This document shows positions 27,822-38,060 of a stretch of DNA of 64,000 bases, one piece after another. A model generated the notes under the pieces. That model ran no database searches, was not told where the DNA came from, and saw only the letters and a list, made by a program, of their open reading frames with translations. Within the stretch, counting starts at the first letter, position 1. Every line of letters starts with the position of its first letter. Made by a program: the position numbers and the translations under genes. Source of the stretch: Burkholderiaceae bacterium (GTDB taxonomy: Bacteria > Pseudomonadota > Gammaproteobacteria > Burkholderiales > Burkholderiaceae_C); assembly GCA_017856435.1 (NCBI GenBank), contig JAFMFB010000005.1, forward strand, positions 20,510-84,509, read 5' to 3'.

Positions 27822-28501
27822 CCGAGCTCATTCTCATTCGACACGGTGAAACTGACTGGAACCGCGAGTTGCGTTTCCAGGGCCAGATGGATGTGCCCCT
27901 CAACGCGATGGGTCAGCAGCAGGCACAACGGCTTGCCCGCCGCCTGGCCAGCGAACAACTGCACCACCTGGTCAGCAGTGATTTGATCAGGGCGCGACAG
28001 ACGGCTGAGCCGCTTGGCCAGGGCGCGGGACGTCCGCCAGGTTTGCAAACCCAATTTCTATCCACTTTGCGCGAACAGCACTTCGGGATGGTCGAGGGCA
28101 TGCGGGTGCCAGACATCAAGCGCCAGCACCCGCTTGCCTGGGAACAATGGGTGAGGTTTGATGCTGATTTTGCTTTTGCAGGGGGTGAGAGCACACGTCA
28201 GTTTCATGCGCGGGTGATGTTTGCCGTCTACGAACTCGCTCAATGTCATCCGGGTCAGGTCATTGCCCTGGTCACGCACGGTGGTGTGCTGGACATGATC
28301 TACCGCACCGCCCTGGGCTTGCCTCTGTCAGGTCCTCGGCAAAGTCTGATACCCAATGCCGGACTGAGCCGGGTGCGGGTGCGTGAGCAGGCCCTGGAAG
28401 TCATTCAGTGGGCCGATACGGCGCATCTGGCCGACCTGCCGCCCCAGCCCGTCTATGACCAGCAGAAGCTTAGGGTCAAAGCGGGTGCGGTTGATGCATG
28501 A
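27818..28501 (+). CDS. Histidine phosphatase family protein (phosphoglycerate mutase-like)
   Basis: A 227-residue protein with the catalytic LILIRHGETDWNRE at the N-terminus, DLIRARQTAEPL, the acidic glutamate region REQHFGMVEG, and the second histidine in ALVTHGGVLDMIY. The fold covers cofactor-dependent phosphoglycerate mutases, alpha-ribazole phosphatase and nucleotide phosphatases; the sequence alone does not decide which. GpmB-like naming is common. It overlaps the preceding gene by 4 bases and precedes a ferredoxin gene. Confidence 0.87.
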   Translation: MTELILIRHGETDWNRELRFQGQMDVPLNAMGQQQAQRLARRLASEQLHHLVSSDLIRARQTAEPLGQGAGRPPGLQTQFLSTLREQHFGMVEGMRVPDIKRQHPLAWEQWVRFDADFAFAGGESTRQFHARVMFAVYELAQCHPGQVIALVTHGGVLDMIYRTALGLPLSGPRQSLIPNAGLSRVRVREQALEVIQWADTAHLADLPPQPVYDQQKLRVKAGAVDA

Positions 28502-28521
28502 AGGTCTTGCAATTGGGATAA

Positions 28522-28842
<321 letters not shown>

Positions 28843-28875
28843 GTGGCTCGGAGCACGGCCACAAGGCGCTTCAGG

Positions 28876-29319
28876 CTAGGGCTTGCTGACGGTGCTGTTG
28901 GCGGGATCGGCGGCAGATTTGCCTGGTGGGTGGGCTGGCGGCGTGCGGGCTGTGAAATGCGGGGGTTTGTGCCGGGCCCTGGCGCCTGGCTCCTGAGGGC
29001 TCTTGCTGACAGGGGTCGGGTTGGGTGGCAAGCTCACCTTTTTCCCGGTGGATCCTGACAAAAATGCCTCTTGCTTGAGCCGGTTTTTTTCCATTTCCTC
29101 GGCCAAACGCATTTGTTTGCGGGTATCGGCGTCCTGGGCGCGTCGTGCCTCTTCCTGCTCGCGTGTGGCCGGCGCACTCTGGGTTACTGTGCTACCGCCC
29201 TCGCAAGGAGTCTGGCTGTAACTGTTGCCACATCGGTAAACAGTCTGAGCCACTGCAGGCTGCGCCAAACCAGCGGCCAGGGCAGCGATGGTCAGTATCA
29301 GGTGGCATTTTCCCCGCAT
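28876..29319 (-). CDS. DUF4124 domain periplasmic protein
   Basis: A 147-residue protein with signal peptide (about 1-24, cleaved after AVAQ), the short DUF4124 motif [17 protein letters not shown], an acidic/basic helical middle ([20 protein letters not shown]), and a low-complexity Pro/Ala/Lys tail. DUF4124 proteins are exported and of unknown role; two cysteines in the motif may form a disulphide. The start lies 22 bases inside the 3' end of pth, so it may be translated from the same message. Confidence 0.82.
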   Translation of the reverse strand: MRGKCHLILTIAALAAGLAQPAVAQTVYRCGNSYSQTPCEGGSTVTQSAPATREQEEARRAQDADTRKQMRLAEEMEKNRLKQEAFLSGSTGKKVSLPPNPTPVSKSPQEPGARARHKPPHFTARTPPAHPPGKSAADPANSTVSKP

Positions 29320-29954
29320 GGTTCAGACCCTTCCCCAGGTTTTGAGGTCACACTTTGAGGCCGCGGCGGTTTGGGCCGTGGCGGCTTGGTAGTGTGAACC
29401 AGGGCCGTGGCCTTGTCCATCTCGCCAGAGATCAAATATGGCAGGGCCTTGACTGAACGCAAGATGCTTTCTTCCATGCCGGTGCGCTGCTCGGGCGTCG
29501 GTTTTTTGAGAACCCAGTTGGCAACTTCAGCCTTGTTGCCTGGGTGTCCGATGCCAATGCGCAGGCGCCAGTAGTCATCGCTGCCGAGTTGGGCGTGAAT
29601 ATCGCGCAGTCCATTGTGCCCCGCATGACCACCACCTCGTTTGAGTTTGACCTGACCCGCAGGCAGGTCCAGTTCATCGTGGGCCACCAGGATTTCATGA
29701 GGGGCAATTTTGTAGAAACGGGCCAATGCAGCCACTGCCTTGCCCGAAAGGTTCATGAACGTCTGGGGTGCCAGCAACCACAGAGTGTGACCCTCAGACA
29801 CTGTGCGGGCGACCAGGCCGTGGTAACTTTTTTCCAAGGTGAGTCGGGTCTTGAGGGCGGCGGCCACAGCCTCCAGCCACCAGAAGCCGGCGTTGTGTCG
29901 GGTGGCCTCGTACTCGACGCCTGGGTTACCCAGGCCAACTAGCAGTTTGATCAT
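29298..29954 (-). CDS. pth: Peptidyl-tRNA hydrolase
   Basis: A 218-residue Pth with catalytic region [20 protein letters not shown] (His20 equivalent), the asparagine in [12 protein letters not shown], and [18 protein letters not shown] followed by HNGLRDI. It releases peptides from stalled peptidyl-tRNAs. It is preceded by rplY in the usual betaproteobacterial order rplY-pth. The C-terminal 25 residues are proline-rich and extra to the family core. Confidence 0.97.
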   Translation of the reverse strand: MIKLLVGLGNPGVEYEATRHNAGFWWLEAVAAALKTRLTLEKSYHGLVARTVSEGHTLWLLAPQTFMNLSGKAVAALARFYKIAPHEILVAHDELDLPAGQVKLKRGGGHAGHNGLRDIHAQLGSDDYWRLRIGIGHPGNKAEVANWVLKKPTPEQRTGMEESILRSVKALPYLISGEMDKATALVHTTKPPRPKPPRPQSVTSKPGEGSEPCGENAT

Positions 29955-29987
29955 GCTGCATTATCGCGGCAGCTCCTGACAAAAAAA

Positions 29988-30007
29988 CAGCCCGCCAGGG
30001 CGGGCTG
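29988..30007 (-). terminator. Terminator after rplY
   Basis: CAGCCCGC and GCGGGCTG form an 8-bp stem with a four-base loop. On the minus strand it is followed by seven T. It lies 25 bases beyond the rplY stop; pth, 33 bases further, must then be transcribed by read-through or from its own promoter. Confidence 0.82.
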
Positions 30008-30032
30008 AGTATGACTGGCGCAGGGCCCCAGC

Positions 30033-30668
30033 TTATTTTTTGGCAGGGGCAGGGGCAGCGGCATCGGCCGCTGGTGCTGCGCCGGCTTCGGGCGCGGCTT
30101 CCGCCTCGGCTTTTGGAACCACCACGGAAACGAGCACCGGATTGTCCTTGCCATGGGTGAGGGCGCTCACGCCTGAGGGCAACTTGATATCGTTCAGGTG
30201 CAAGGTATCGCCCTTCTTCAACCCGCTGAGGTCCACGCTGATGAACTCTGGCAAATCCTTGGGCAGGCAGGACACCTCAAGCTCATTGATCACATGGGTG
30301 ACCAGGCACAGGTCCAGTTTGACAGCCGGGGAATTCTCTTCACCGCTGTAGTGCAAGGGTACCTTCATGTGCAGTTTGGTGCTGGCATCGACACGCTGGA
30401 AGTCAATATGCAGGACCATCTGCTTGAAGGGGTGCATCTGCACATCACGCAGCAGAACCTGGTTTTGCTTGCCATTGAGTTCCATGTCCAAAATGGATGA
30501 ATGGAAGGCTTCCTTTTTCAGGGCGTGCCAAAGCGCGTTGTGATCAAGTTCGATCAGTTCGGGCTGGCCTTGGCCACCATAGACGATACCGGGCGTGCGA
30601 CCGGTGTTGCGCAGACGGCGGCTCGCACCCGTTCCCTGCTTGGCACGCTCAAAAGCGACAAATTTCAT
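30033..30668 (-). CDS. rplY: 50S ribosomal protein L25/general stress protein Ctc
   Basis: A 211-residue protein. The N-terminal L25 domain ([41 protein letters not shown]) binds 5S rRNA. The C-terminal TL5/Ctc domain ([24 protein letters not shown], [11 protein letters not shown]) follows, then a tail of alanine, proline and lysine. This is the long Ctc form rather than the short E. coli L25. It lies 96 bases after prs in the same direction. Confidence 0.96.
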   Translation of the reverse strand: MKFVAFERAKQGTGASRRLRNTGRTPGIVYGGQGQPELIELDHNALWHALKKEAFHSSILDMELNGKQNQVLLRDVQMHPFKQMVLHIDFQRVDASTKLHMKVPLHYSGEENSPAVKLDLCLVTHVINELEVSCLPKDLPEFISVDLSGLKKGDTLHLNDIKLPSGVSALTHGKDNPVLVSVVVPKAEAEAAPEAGAAPAADAAAPAPAKK

Positions 30669-30764
30669 AACTTACTCCATAGAGAGCCCACCGCGACCAG
30701 TGTGGCTCTGTTGCAAAAAAGGGCGTGATTCTGAGGGAATCTGGCGCCCGCTTGATTGTTCGGA

Positions 30765-31742
30765 TCAGAACAGATTGTCCTGATCAGCGAACAAACTCAT
30801 GACCGATTCGCCTTTGGCGATTCGCTGAATGGTTTCCCCGATCAGAGGCGCCACACTCAGCTGGCGAATCTTGGGGCAGGCTGCTGCTGCTGCGCCCAGG
30901 GGAATGGTGTTGGTGACCACGATCTCATCCAGGGCGTTGCCCTGGGAGATTCGCTCAATGGCCGGACCGGAAAAAATTGGATGCGTACAGTAGGCGTAGA
31001 CCTTTTTGGCTCCACGCTGCTTGAGTACCTCGGCCGCCTTCACCAGGGTGCCGGCGGTATCAATCATGTCATCCATGATGACGCAGTTGCGCCCTTCAAT
31101 TTCGCCGATGACATGCATCACCTCGCTCACGTTGGCTTTGGGTCTACGCTTGTCAATAATCGCCAGGTCACAACCCAGTTGCTTGGCTAGGGCGCGAGCC
31201 CGAACCACGCCGCCGACATCGGGCGAGACCACAATCAGGTCGTCGTAGTTCTTCTGGCGCAAGTCACCCAGTAGCAGCGGCGAGGCGTAGATGTTGTCCA
31301 CCGGGATATCGAAGAATCCCTGGATCTGATCGGCGTGCAGATCCATGGTGAGCACACGCGCCACCCCCACCGCCTGAAGCATGTTGGCTACCACCTTGGC
31401 CGTGATAGGCACTCGGGAGGAGCGCGGGCGCCGGTCCTGACGTGCGTAGCCGAAATAGGGGATGACGGCACTGACCCGTTCAGCCGACGCCCGCTTGAGG
31501 GCGTCCACCATGATCAGCAGTTCCATCAGGTTGTCATTGGTTGGCGCACAAGTGGACTGCACCACGAAGACATCACGGGCGCGAACATTCTGGTTAATTT
31601 CAACGGTGACTTCACCGTCCGAGAAACGGCCCACTTGAGCGGCGCCCAGCGAGATTCCCAGGAATTGAGCAATCTCCACCGCTAGGGTGGGATTGGCATT
31701 GCCGGTAAAAACGACAAAATCGGATAGGAGGGGGCTCTGCAT
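30765..31742 (-). CDS. prs: Ribose-phosphate pyrophosphokinase
   Basis: A 325-residue PRPP synthetase with [19 protein letters not shown] at the start, the flexible loop [38 protein letters not shown], and the PRPP loop [18 protein letters not shown]. It makes PRPP for nucleotide, histidine and NAD synthesis. The start at 31742 ([12 protein letters not shown]) is chosen because the longer frame would run through the tRNA-Gln gene. Length is close to the usual 315. Confidence 0.97.
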   Translation of the reverse strand: MQSPLLSDFVVFTGNANPTLAVEIAQFLGISLGAAQVGRFSDGEVTVEINQNVRARDVFVVQSTCAPTNDNLMELLIMVDALKRASAERVSAVIPYFGYARQDRRPRSSRVPITAKVVANMLQAVGVARVLTMDLHADQIQGFFDIPVDNIYASPLLLGDLRQKNYDDLIVVSPDVGGVVRARALAKQLGCDLAIIDKRRPKANVSEVMHVIGEIEGRNCVIMDDMIDTAGTLVKAAEVLKQRGAKKVYAYCTHPIFSGPAIERISQGNALDEIVVTNTIPLGAAAAACPKIRQLSVAPLIGETIQRIAKGESVMSLFADQDNLF

Positions 31743-31774
31743 CAAGTTTCCCGGCAACAAAATCCAGATGTATT

Positions 31775-31851
31775 TGGCAGGGGAGGAAGGACTCGAACCC
31801 TCGCATGCCGGAATCAAAATCCGGTGCCTTGACCAACTTGGCGACTCCCCT
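31775..31851 (-). tRNA. tRNA-Gln (anticodon TTG)
   Basis: A 77-base cloverleaf on the minus strand. The acceptor AGGGGAG pairs with CTCCCCT, a GTTCGAGTCC T-loop region is present, CCA is encoded, and the anticodon loop reads TTTTGAT with TTG as anticodon. It lies between ispE and prs, the standard betaproteobacterial position, and is probably cotranscribed with them. Confidence 0.95.
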
Positions 31852-31894
31852 ACGCAGGCCGCTTACTCCAGGGAATACACGGCCGTAAACCTTC

Positions 31895-32731
31895 TCAGGA
31901 TGCCCAGCCCCTCAGGGGATGCGCTTCCAGGCTGCAGCACAACCGGACAGTCAGCGATTCCGGAGCAACCGGGACCTGCATCGGGTGCGGTAACCAGGCA
32001 AAAACAGCACTGCCTGAGCCTGTCATGCGACCTTGCAGGCCCAGCGACGATAGCCACATCAGGGCTTGTGTCACGGCGGGGCAAAGGCTTTGAGCGACAG
32101 GCTGCAGGTCGTTGCGGCCAAAGCCGTATGGGTCTGCAGCAAAGCCTGAAATTGTAACAGGAATTGTGTTTCTCTCGAGTGCTGGGGATGCAAACAGGGC
32201 GCCGGTCTGGATTCCGATTTCAGGCTTGGCGACCAGCAGTCGACCTGCGGGTACCTGCAGAGGGTGGATCAACTCGCCAATCCCCTCCACCCAGGCGTTT
32301 TGGCCAAACAGAAAAAAGGGCACATCAGCGCCGAGCGTAAGTGCAATTTGAGTCAACTGCTGGCGGCTCAGGCCAAGCTGCCACAGCCGGTTGAGTGCCA
32401 TCAGGGTACTTGCCGCATCCGAAGAGCCGCCGCCCATGCCGGCCTGTACAGGAATCTGCTTGTCAAGGGTGATGTGGACGCCCAGCTTGCATCCGGTGGC
32501 GACTTGAAGGGCCCGGGCGGCACGCACGCACAAATCGTCGGGCGGCAGACTGAGGCCAGAATCGCTTCGGCTGATGACGCCATCCTGACGTCGCTCGAAA
32601 TGCAGAAGGTCACACCAGTCAATCAGCATGAAGGCCGATTGCAACAGATGGTAGCCGTCAGGCCGACGGCCGATGATGTGCAGAAAAAGGTTGAGCTTGG
32701 CGGGTGCCGGTACGTCGTAGAGCGAATGCAT
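31895..32731 (-). CDS. ispE: 4-diphosphocytidyl-2-C-methyl-D-erythritol kinase
   Basis: A 278-residue GHMP kinase with PAPAKLNLFLHIIGRRPDGYH at the N-terminus, the ATP loop IPVQAGMGGGSSDAAS near residue 95, LGADVPFFLFG, and GRMTGSGSAVFAW near the C-terminus. It phosphorylates CDP-ME in the non-mevalonate isoprenoid pathway. lolB lies 7 bases upstream and tRNA-Gln downstream. Confidence 0.97.
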   Translation of the reverse strand: MHSLYDVPAPAKLNLFLHIIGRRPDGYHLLQSAFMLIDWCDLLHFERRQDGVISRSDSGLSLPPDDLCVRAARALQVATGCKLGVHITLDKQIPVQAGMGGGSSDAASTLMALNRLWQLGLSRQQLTQIALTLGADVPFFLFGQNAWVEGIGELIHPLQVPAGRLLVAKPEIGIQTGALFASPALERNTIPVTISGFAADPYGFGRNDLQPVAQSLCPAVTQALMWLSSLGLQGRMTGSGSAVFAWLPHPMQVPVAPESLTVRLCCSLEAHPLRGWAS

Positions 32732-32738
32732 GTGCCGA

Positions 32739-33248
32739 TTATCTTGAGGCCGGATCGAGCAGCATGCGCAGTTCGACGCCAGGCTCAGGCTGGAGCCGGC
32801 GAGCTACCAGACGGCCTTCGCTCAGCCGGGATAGATCGGCCTGCCAGCCGGCAGCCAGTGCCTCTTTGCCGCTCAGCCAGTCAAACAGCGCAAGCACCGG
32901 CAGGGAGGTTCGGGTGGTCTGTGACACCAGGGCTTCCAGTGAGTCGAAACGTCGCTCGCTGTGCGGTTCGCGCAGGATGGCCTGGCCGGGTTGCCAGTCC
33001 ATGCGTGCCACGGTCTGGCCCAGAGGGCCGGTGAGGATCAGCGCCCCCTGCCTGGCGTTGCCTAGTAACTCGAAGTTGGCCGACATGGATTGGGGCGGTT
33101 GACTGGCAATGCTAAGGGCCAGCCGTCCCTGCCAGTAGGATGCCCCGGGCGAGGGCTGCAAGACGGGTTGGGCGCATCCGCCAAGAAGGGCTATCCAGGC
33201 CAACCCCAGGCAGGTACGGCGCAGTTGGAACAAGGCGCTAAAGCTCAA
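32739..33248 (-). CDS. lolB: Outer-membrane lipoprotein LolB
   Basis: A 169-residue lipoprotein with signal peptide and lipobox ALLGGC (cysteine about residue 25). The LolB domain shows SYWQGRLALSIASQPPQSMSANFEL-type sequence (start of the barrel) and ILTGPLGQTVARMDWQPGQA. LolB receives lipoproteins from LolA and inserts them in the outer membrane. The start overlaps the stop of the TPR gene by 4 bases, and ispE follows after 7 bases: a tight operon. Confidence 0.93.
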   Translation of the reverse strand: MSFSALFQLRRTCLGLAWIALLGGCAQPVLQPSPGASYWQGRLALSIASQPPQSMSANFELLGNARQGALILTGPLGQTVARMDWQPGQAILREPHSERRFDSLEALVSQTTRTSLPVLALFDWLSGKEALAAGWQADLSRLSEGRLVARRLQPEPGVELRMLLDPASR

Positions 33249-34981
33249 AGCTTGATATCCAGGCGTTTGAGCGTCTCTAGCAGGGTTTCGTTGGCTGCAT
33301 TCAGCGCTGAGCCTTCGCGCCAGATGGCCAGCGCCTTTTCACGTTCTCCCATACTCCAGAGCACTTCCCCCAGATGGGCGGCAATTTCCGCATCCGGGCG
33401 CTTCTTGAAGGCCTCTTCCAGGATGCGCCGTGCCTGGGCCTTGTTGCCTGACCTGAATTCCAGCCAGCCCAGACTGTCGGCAATATAGGGGTCGCCCGGC
33501 ATCAGGGCCATAGCTTTGGCGATCAATTCTCTGGCTTCATCCAGCCGCAGAGCGCGGTCCGCCAGCGAGTAACCCAGCGCATTGTAGGAATGCGCGTAGT
33601 CAGGCTTGAGAGCCATGACGTTGCGCAAAATCCTCTCCATCTCCTCAGGCCGCCCAAGCTTTTCGGCCAGGGTGGCCAGGTCATACAGTAGCTCATGGTC
33701 ATCCGGCAGATTCCGGGTGGCCTGGACCAGCATGTCATAGGCTGGCTGATACTGCTTGTATTCGCGCAGCAGCTGAATTTCAGCATTGATCTTGGCGCGC
33801 GCCTGTTCAGGGGTTCGCTCGGGTAGGGCTTGCAAAAGTTTGCGCCCCTCCTCAAGGCGGCCCTGGCTGGCCAGCAAATTGGCGCGGCGGCTTTGCACCC
33901 GGACGGCATCTTGGGGGTTGGTAATGCGTGACAGCCACTCATTGGCTGCGCGCATATCCGATCGCTTTTCAGCAATCAGCGACAGCGAGAGGTAGGCCTG
34001 CACCAGGCCCCGGTTCTGTTCACCATCGCGACTTGAAGGGCTGGGGGACATCAGGTCCACATAGCGCTTGAGGGATTGTTCGGCCGGTTCAAGCGCATTG
34101 TTCTCCAGCTCGAGGATGCCCCGTATCAGCCAGGCTTCAGCAAACCCGGGGTCCTGATCATTGATCATTCGGGTCTGTTCAAAGGCCTCCTTGGTGCGCT
34201 GGCCCTCGAGCAGGCGGCGCGCGTACTCCAGGCGAAGTTCAGGTCGAACCTGCCCCGACTCAAGGTACTTGCGCGCCAGGGCCTCAGCTTGCGGCCGGGC
34301 GGGGTCGATCAACAACAGGGCCAGCAGCACCGGACCCTCTGCGCGAGGCTGTGCCAAATGGCCTTTTCGGGCCGCCTCCAGCGCCCCCTTGCTGTCCTTG
34401 GCATCCAGACGCAGACGGCCCACACTGGTCCAGGCGGCGGCGGCGACCGCTGCACTGCCTGCTTGCAACTGATCGGCCAGGGCTTGCTCCAGCAGGCTGG
34501 CAGCCTGCTTCTTGTTACTGGCGCGGGCGAAATAGCGCGGCAAGGAATTGATGACATCCTCGCGCTCATCGGCCGGGGTCAGCTTGATCTCACGCTTGAT
34601 CGGATCCACCACCTCAGGCAGGCGGTTCAAGGCAATGACGATTTGCAGAATGTAGCGGTTGGCTTCTCGCGAGTTGGGTTCTGCCTGTCGCCAGGCACGC
34701 GCGGCCTGCAAGGCCGATTCGCCGGCCCGCGACTGCAATGCGATTTCAATGGCGCGCTTGAAGAGTCGGGTGTCTGAGGTTTTGCGGGCGGCATCCAGCA
34801 GTAGCGAAAATGCAGCCCCTGGATCGTTGCCCTGCAAATTCAATTCACCCAGCAGCAGCTGATAGAAAAGCGCGCTGTCCATGGACGAGGTTGGCGCAGA
34901 TTCCTCTGGCTGCCTGGGTTGTGCCTGGGCCGCCAGAAATGCAAAGAGAAGCAGGGCGGCAAATCGTTGTTTTGAAATCAT
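33245..34981 (-). CDS. Exported tetratricopeptide-repeat protein
   Basis: A 578-residue protein with a signal peptide (about 1-21, ending AAQAQ) and TPR repeats through its length; clear ones are AEAWLIRGILELENNALEPAEQS, here seen near residue 290, and a run of three at the C-terminus ending in DAEIAAHLGEVLWSMGEREKAL. Such a protein usually precedes lolB in Burkholderiales. It is probably a periplasmic or outer-membrane scaffold; the partner is unknown. The start was set at 34981 because the frame extension overlaps the divergent mutM start. Confidence 0.87.
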   Translation of the reverse strand: MISKQRFAALLLFAFLAAQAQPRQPEESAPTSSMDSALFYQLLLGELNLQGNDPGAAFSLLLDAARKTSDTRLFKRAIEIALQSRAGESALQAARAWRQAEPNSREANRYILQIVIALNRLPEVVDPIKREIKLTPADEREDVINSLPRYFARASNKKQAASLLEQALADQLQAGSAAVAAAAWTSVGRLRLDAKDSKGALEAARKGHLAQPRAEGPVLLALLLIDPARPQAEALARKYLESGQVRPELRLEYARRLLEGQRTKEAFEQTRMINDQDPGFAEAWLIRGILELENNALEPAEQSLKRYVDLMSPSPSSRDGEQNRGLVQAYLSLSLIAEKRSDMRAANEWLSRITNPQDAVRVQSRRANLLASQGRLEEGRKLLQALPERTPEQARAKINAEIQLLREYKQYQPAYDMLVQATRNLPDDHELLYDLATLAEKLGRPEEMERILRNVMALKPDYAHSYNALGYSLADRALRLDEARELIAKAMALMPGDPYIADSLGWLEFRSGNKAQARRILEEAFKKRPDAEIAAHLGEVLWSMGEREKALAIWREGSALNAANETLLETLKRLDIKL

Positions 34982-35018
34982 CGGGTCATAATAATCCAAG
35001 CCCAAACCCCTGTCCTTC

Positions 35019-35831
35019 ATGCCAGAACTACCCGAAGTTGAAGTCACCCGCCTGAGTTTTGCCGACCGAATCGCTGGGGCTCGCATTCTTTCCGTGAATC
35101 TGGGCAAGCCCTTGCGTTGGCCCCTGGGCATACCGCCGGCACTGCTCCAGGGGCGCACCATCTGGCAGGTACGTCGCCGTGGCAAGTACCTGTTGCTTGA
35201 TCTCAGTGATGGCCTGTTGCTGCTCCATCTGGGCATGTCGGGCAGTCTGAGTTTTGACAATTCACCGCCGCCAGCGGGCAAGCACGACCATTTCAATCTG
35301 AAGACCAGCCACGGCACGTTGCGACTGAATGACCCGCGCCGCTTTGGCGCCGTGGTCTATGTGCAAAGCGAGGCCGATCCGGTTGCCCGCAAGTTGTTGG
35401 GCTCACTGGGGGTGGAGCCCCTGTCAGATGAATTCGACCTGAGCTGCTTTCATGCCGGACTGAAAAAAAGGAAGGCCGCCATCAAACAGGTGTTACTCGC
35501 TGGTGACCTGGTTGTTGGTGTCGGCAACATCTACGCTTCTGAAGCGCTGTTTCTTGCCGGTATTCGTCCCACGCTCAGTGCTTGCAGGATCAGCCGACCG
35601 CGGGCCGCCAAGCTGCAGGCAGCCATTCGTGAGGTGTTGGGTCGGGCGGTTGCCCTGGGTGGCAGCACGCTGCGGGATTTTTCCAATGCCAAGGGAGAAA
35701 ACGGCTACTTTCAGCTCGAGGCCATGGTTTACGGCCGCGCCGGCTTGCCCTGCAAGGTCTGTGGCAGCAGCATTCGCCAAATTCGCCAGGGTCAGCGCTC
35801 GACCTTCTACTGTCCCTCATGCCAGAAATGA
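35019..35831 (+). CDS. mutM: Formamidopyrimidine-DNA glycosylase (Fpg/MutM)
   Basis: A 270-residue enzyme starting [10 protein letters not shown], where the N-terminal proline is the catalytic nucleophile after removal of Met. Other marks are the lysine in [27 protein letters not shown], and the zinc finger CKVCGSS...FYCPSCQK at the C-terminus. It excises 8-oxoguanine. The gene is followed by mutY with a 13-base overlap, joining two arms of the oxidised-guanine repair system. Confidence 0.98.
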   Translation: MPELPEVEVTRLSFADRIAGARILSVNLGKPLRWPLGIPPALLQGRTIWQVRRRGKYLLLDLSDGLLLLHLGMSGSLSFDNSPPPAGKHDHFNLKTSHGTLRLNDPRRFGAVVYVQSEADPVARKLLGSLGVEPLSDEFDLSCFHAGLKKRKAAIKQVLLAGDLVVGVGNIYASEALFLAGIRPTLSACRISRPRAAKLQAAIREVLGRAVALGGSTLRDFSNAKGENGYFQLEAMVYGRAGLPCKVCGSSIRQIRQGQRSTFYCPSCQK

Positions 35832-36874
35832 AGTCCCCGCCGCCGTCCAGCCTGGTGGTGCGTTGGCAGCGTCAGCACGGCCGCAATGAGCTGCCCTGGC
35901 AAGGTACCCAGGACCCCTACCGGGTCTGGTTGTCTGAAATCATGCTGCAACAAACCCAGGTGGTTACGGTGCGCGACTATTACGCCCGCTTTCTGGCGCG
36001 CTTTGCTAATGTCCAGTTGCTGGCCGCTGCACATCTCGACGACGTCCTAGCCTTATGGAGTGGGTTGGGTTACTACAGCCGTGCCCGCAACCTGCACGCC
36101 TGCGCGCAACGGGTCATGTCCGATCATGGGGGCACGTTTCCTCGGAGCGCGCTGGAACTGCAGACCTTGCCGGGCATCGGCCGCTCCACCGCGGCGGCCA
36201 TTGCCTCGTTGTGCTTTGGCGAACGTGTGGCCATTCTGGATGGCAACGTCAAGCGGGTACTCACCCGGCTGCTTGGGTTTCAGGGTGATCTGGCCAGCAG
36301 CGCCAACGAACGCCAGCTCTGGCAATTCGCCAACGATCTGCTGCCCAGGCGCGACTTGGCGCGTGCCATGCCACGCTACACCCAGGGAATGATGGATCTG
36401 GGGGCTACGGTCTGCCTGGCAAAAGCGCCCCACTGTAATCGCTGTCCGCTCGCTGCGCACTGCGTGGCCAGGCGTGAAGGTAAGCCCGAACGCTATCCGG
36501 TCAAGACGCGCAAGCTCAGGCGCAGCAGCCAATCTCTATGGATGTTATGGGCACAGGACAGCAAAGGCTCGGTCTGGCTCAGTCAGCGCCCCACGCCCGG
36601 TGTCTGGGCTGGCTTGCATTGTTTGCCCCTGTTTGAAAGCCTGGCAGATCTTCAGGCCAGCATTCCTGCGCGTCAGCGTGGCGCGGTGCAGGAACTGCCT
36701 GTGTTGCGGCATGCGCTCACACACAAGGACCTGTATCTGCACGCGGTGCGGGTAAAGCTGCCAGCGACCTCAACCCTGGCATTGGCTGGTGCTTGGGTCA
36801 GCGCCTCCCAATGGGCTCAGCTGGGCCTGCCGGCGCCGGTGCGCAAGATGCTTCAGACGGGAGGGGGCGCTTAG
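35819..36874 (+). CDS. mutY: A/G-specific adenine glycosylase MutY
   Basis: A 351-residue HhH-GPD glycosylase. The catalytic glutamate lies in [13 protein letters not shown], the hairpin and aspartate in [12 protein letters not shown] and [10 protein letters not shown], and the iron-sulphur ligands in [17 protein letters not shown] (C-x6-C-x2-C-x5-C with a proline-rich loop). A C-terminal NUDIX-like domain recognises 8-oxoG. It removes adenine mispaired with 8-oxoG. Start may be 35819 or 35828; both lie within mutM. Confidence 0.97.
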   Translation: MPEMKSPPPSSLVVRWQRQHGRNELPWQGTQDPYRVWLSEIMLQQTQVVTVRDYYARFLARFANVQLLAAAHLDDVLALWSGLGYYSRARNLHACAQRVMSDHGGTFPRSALELQTLPGIGRSTAAAIASLCFGERVAILDGNVKRVLTRLLGFQGDLASSANERQLWQFANDLLPRRDLARAMPRYTQGMMDLGATVCLAKAPHCNRCPLAAHCVARREGKPERYPVKTRKLRRSSQSLWMLWAQDSKGSVWLSQRPTPGVWAGLHCLPLFESLADLQASIPARQRGAVQELPVLRHALTHKDLYLHAVRVKLPATSTLALAGAWVSASQWAQLGLPAPVRKMLQTGGGA

Positions 36875-36931
36875 CCAGTCGGTCCTTGTTGCGTGCCTTC
36901 ACGGTCCGATCATTTCAGGATCATCGGCCGA

Positions 36932-37993
36932 TCATTTGCCGATCATTTTCATGACCTGCGCCACACATTCATTGGTCCTGGCGGCATCGATCCAGCGCAA
37001 TACGCAGACCAGCTTCAAACTGGCGTCAACCCAGGTGATCGAGGAGCCCGCACCAATGGCAAACCAGGAGCTGCGCGGTGCAGCTTCGAACAGGTGCCCG
37101 CCCTGGTTGAGCCAGACCAGATAGCCATAGTAGGGGGCGACATCGCAGGGCTTGGTCATGCGCGCCATCCAGTCGTCTGAAAGAATGCGTTGCCCGTTGA
37201 ACACGCCACCTTGCATCAGCATCTGACCGATCAGGGCCTGATCCCACGCGGAAATTGAGACCCCGCCGCCCCAATGGCTGCCCCCAGGCACCGACATCAT
37301 GCGCTGGCCATTGACCTGGGTCCAGCCTTGTTCATATCCCACCCACTGGAACGGGTCCTGGCAACCCAGCGGCTTGAGGATGCGCTCGGTGAAAACCTCG
37401 GGCAGAGGGCGCTGCCAAAGATGCAGCAGCGCCAAGGACAGTTGGTTGATCCGCACATCGTTGTACTCGTAGCGCGAGCCGGGCTCACCCAGGGGACGAG
37501 GGTCGCCTTTGCGGCCCTCAGCCTGCCCGGGTTGGTAGGCCAGCCAGCGGTAGCGGTCCACCTGCTCCGGGATGCCCAGGCAGGTGCCTTCCCATTCGCT
37601 GGTCTGCTGCAGCAAATGGTGCCAACTGATGCGCGACAGGCGCTCCCCCTCAAAACCAATCCCGGGGCAACGCCGCGCGACCGGCTCGTGTACATCGGGC
37701 AACAGGCCGTCATCATGGGCCAGTCCAGCCAGCAGGGCCAGGTAGGTTTTTGCAACGCTGAACGTCAGGTCAGCGCGGTGCACCTCGCCCCAATGGGCCA
37801 GGCACTTGCCATCGTGATGGACCACCCCCGCCACGCCACCGCGCGCGTGCACCGGGCCGTAGAGCCGGTTGTAGGGGGGCGGGTCCTGATCATGGATACC
37901 CCAGGGCGCAGAGCAGTCGCGCGACCAGGGACTTTCACAATGGGTGATGAACGCGATGGCGTCTTCAAAATTATTCATCGGTAAGGGGGTCAT
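36932..37993 (-). CDS. Beta-lactamase family serine hydrolase
   Basis: A 353-residue protein of the class C beta-lactamase/esterase fold. The SxxK motif appears as FSVAKTYLALL near residue 100, and the YxN-type tyrosine region in RYEYNDVRINQLS near 205. It has no signal peptide, so it is probably cytoplasmic. Related proteins are esterases or 6-aminohexanoate-dimer hydrolases rather than resistance enzymes. An alternative start is Met6 at 37978. At the stop codon an 11-base block is tandemly repeated. Confidence 0.83.
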   Translation of the reverse strand: MTPLPMNNFEDAIAFITHCESPWSRDCSAPWGIHDQDPPPYNRLYGPVHARGGVAGVVHHDGKCLAHWGEVHRADLTFSVAKTYLALLAGLAHDDGLLPDVHEPVARRCPGIGFEGERLSRISWHHLLQQTSEWEGTCLGIPEQVDRYRWLAYQPGQAEGRKGDPRPLGEPGSRYEYNDVRINQLSLALLHLWQRPLPEVFTERILKPLGCQDPFQWVGYEQGWTQVNGQRMMSVPGGSHWGGGVSISAWDQALIGQMLMQGGVFNGQRILSDDWMARMTKPCDVAPYYGYLVWLNQGGHLFEAAPRSSWFAIGAGSSITWVDASLKLVCVLRWIDAARTNECVAQVMKMIGK

Positions 37994-38060
37994 TCATGTT
38001 TGGTAACGGTGTCAATCAACCAGACACACAGGGTTAGGGTGCTGAAGAGCAGGCAACGGC

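Noticed and set aside
36932..37993. Beta-lactamase fold gene as an antibiotic resistance gene
   Set aside because: No signal peptide, weak KTG-type evidence, and a housekeeping neighbourhood; the family is mostly esterases.
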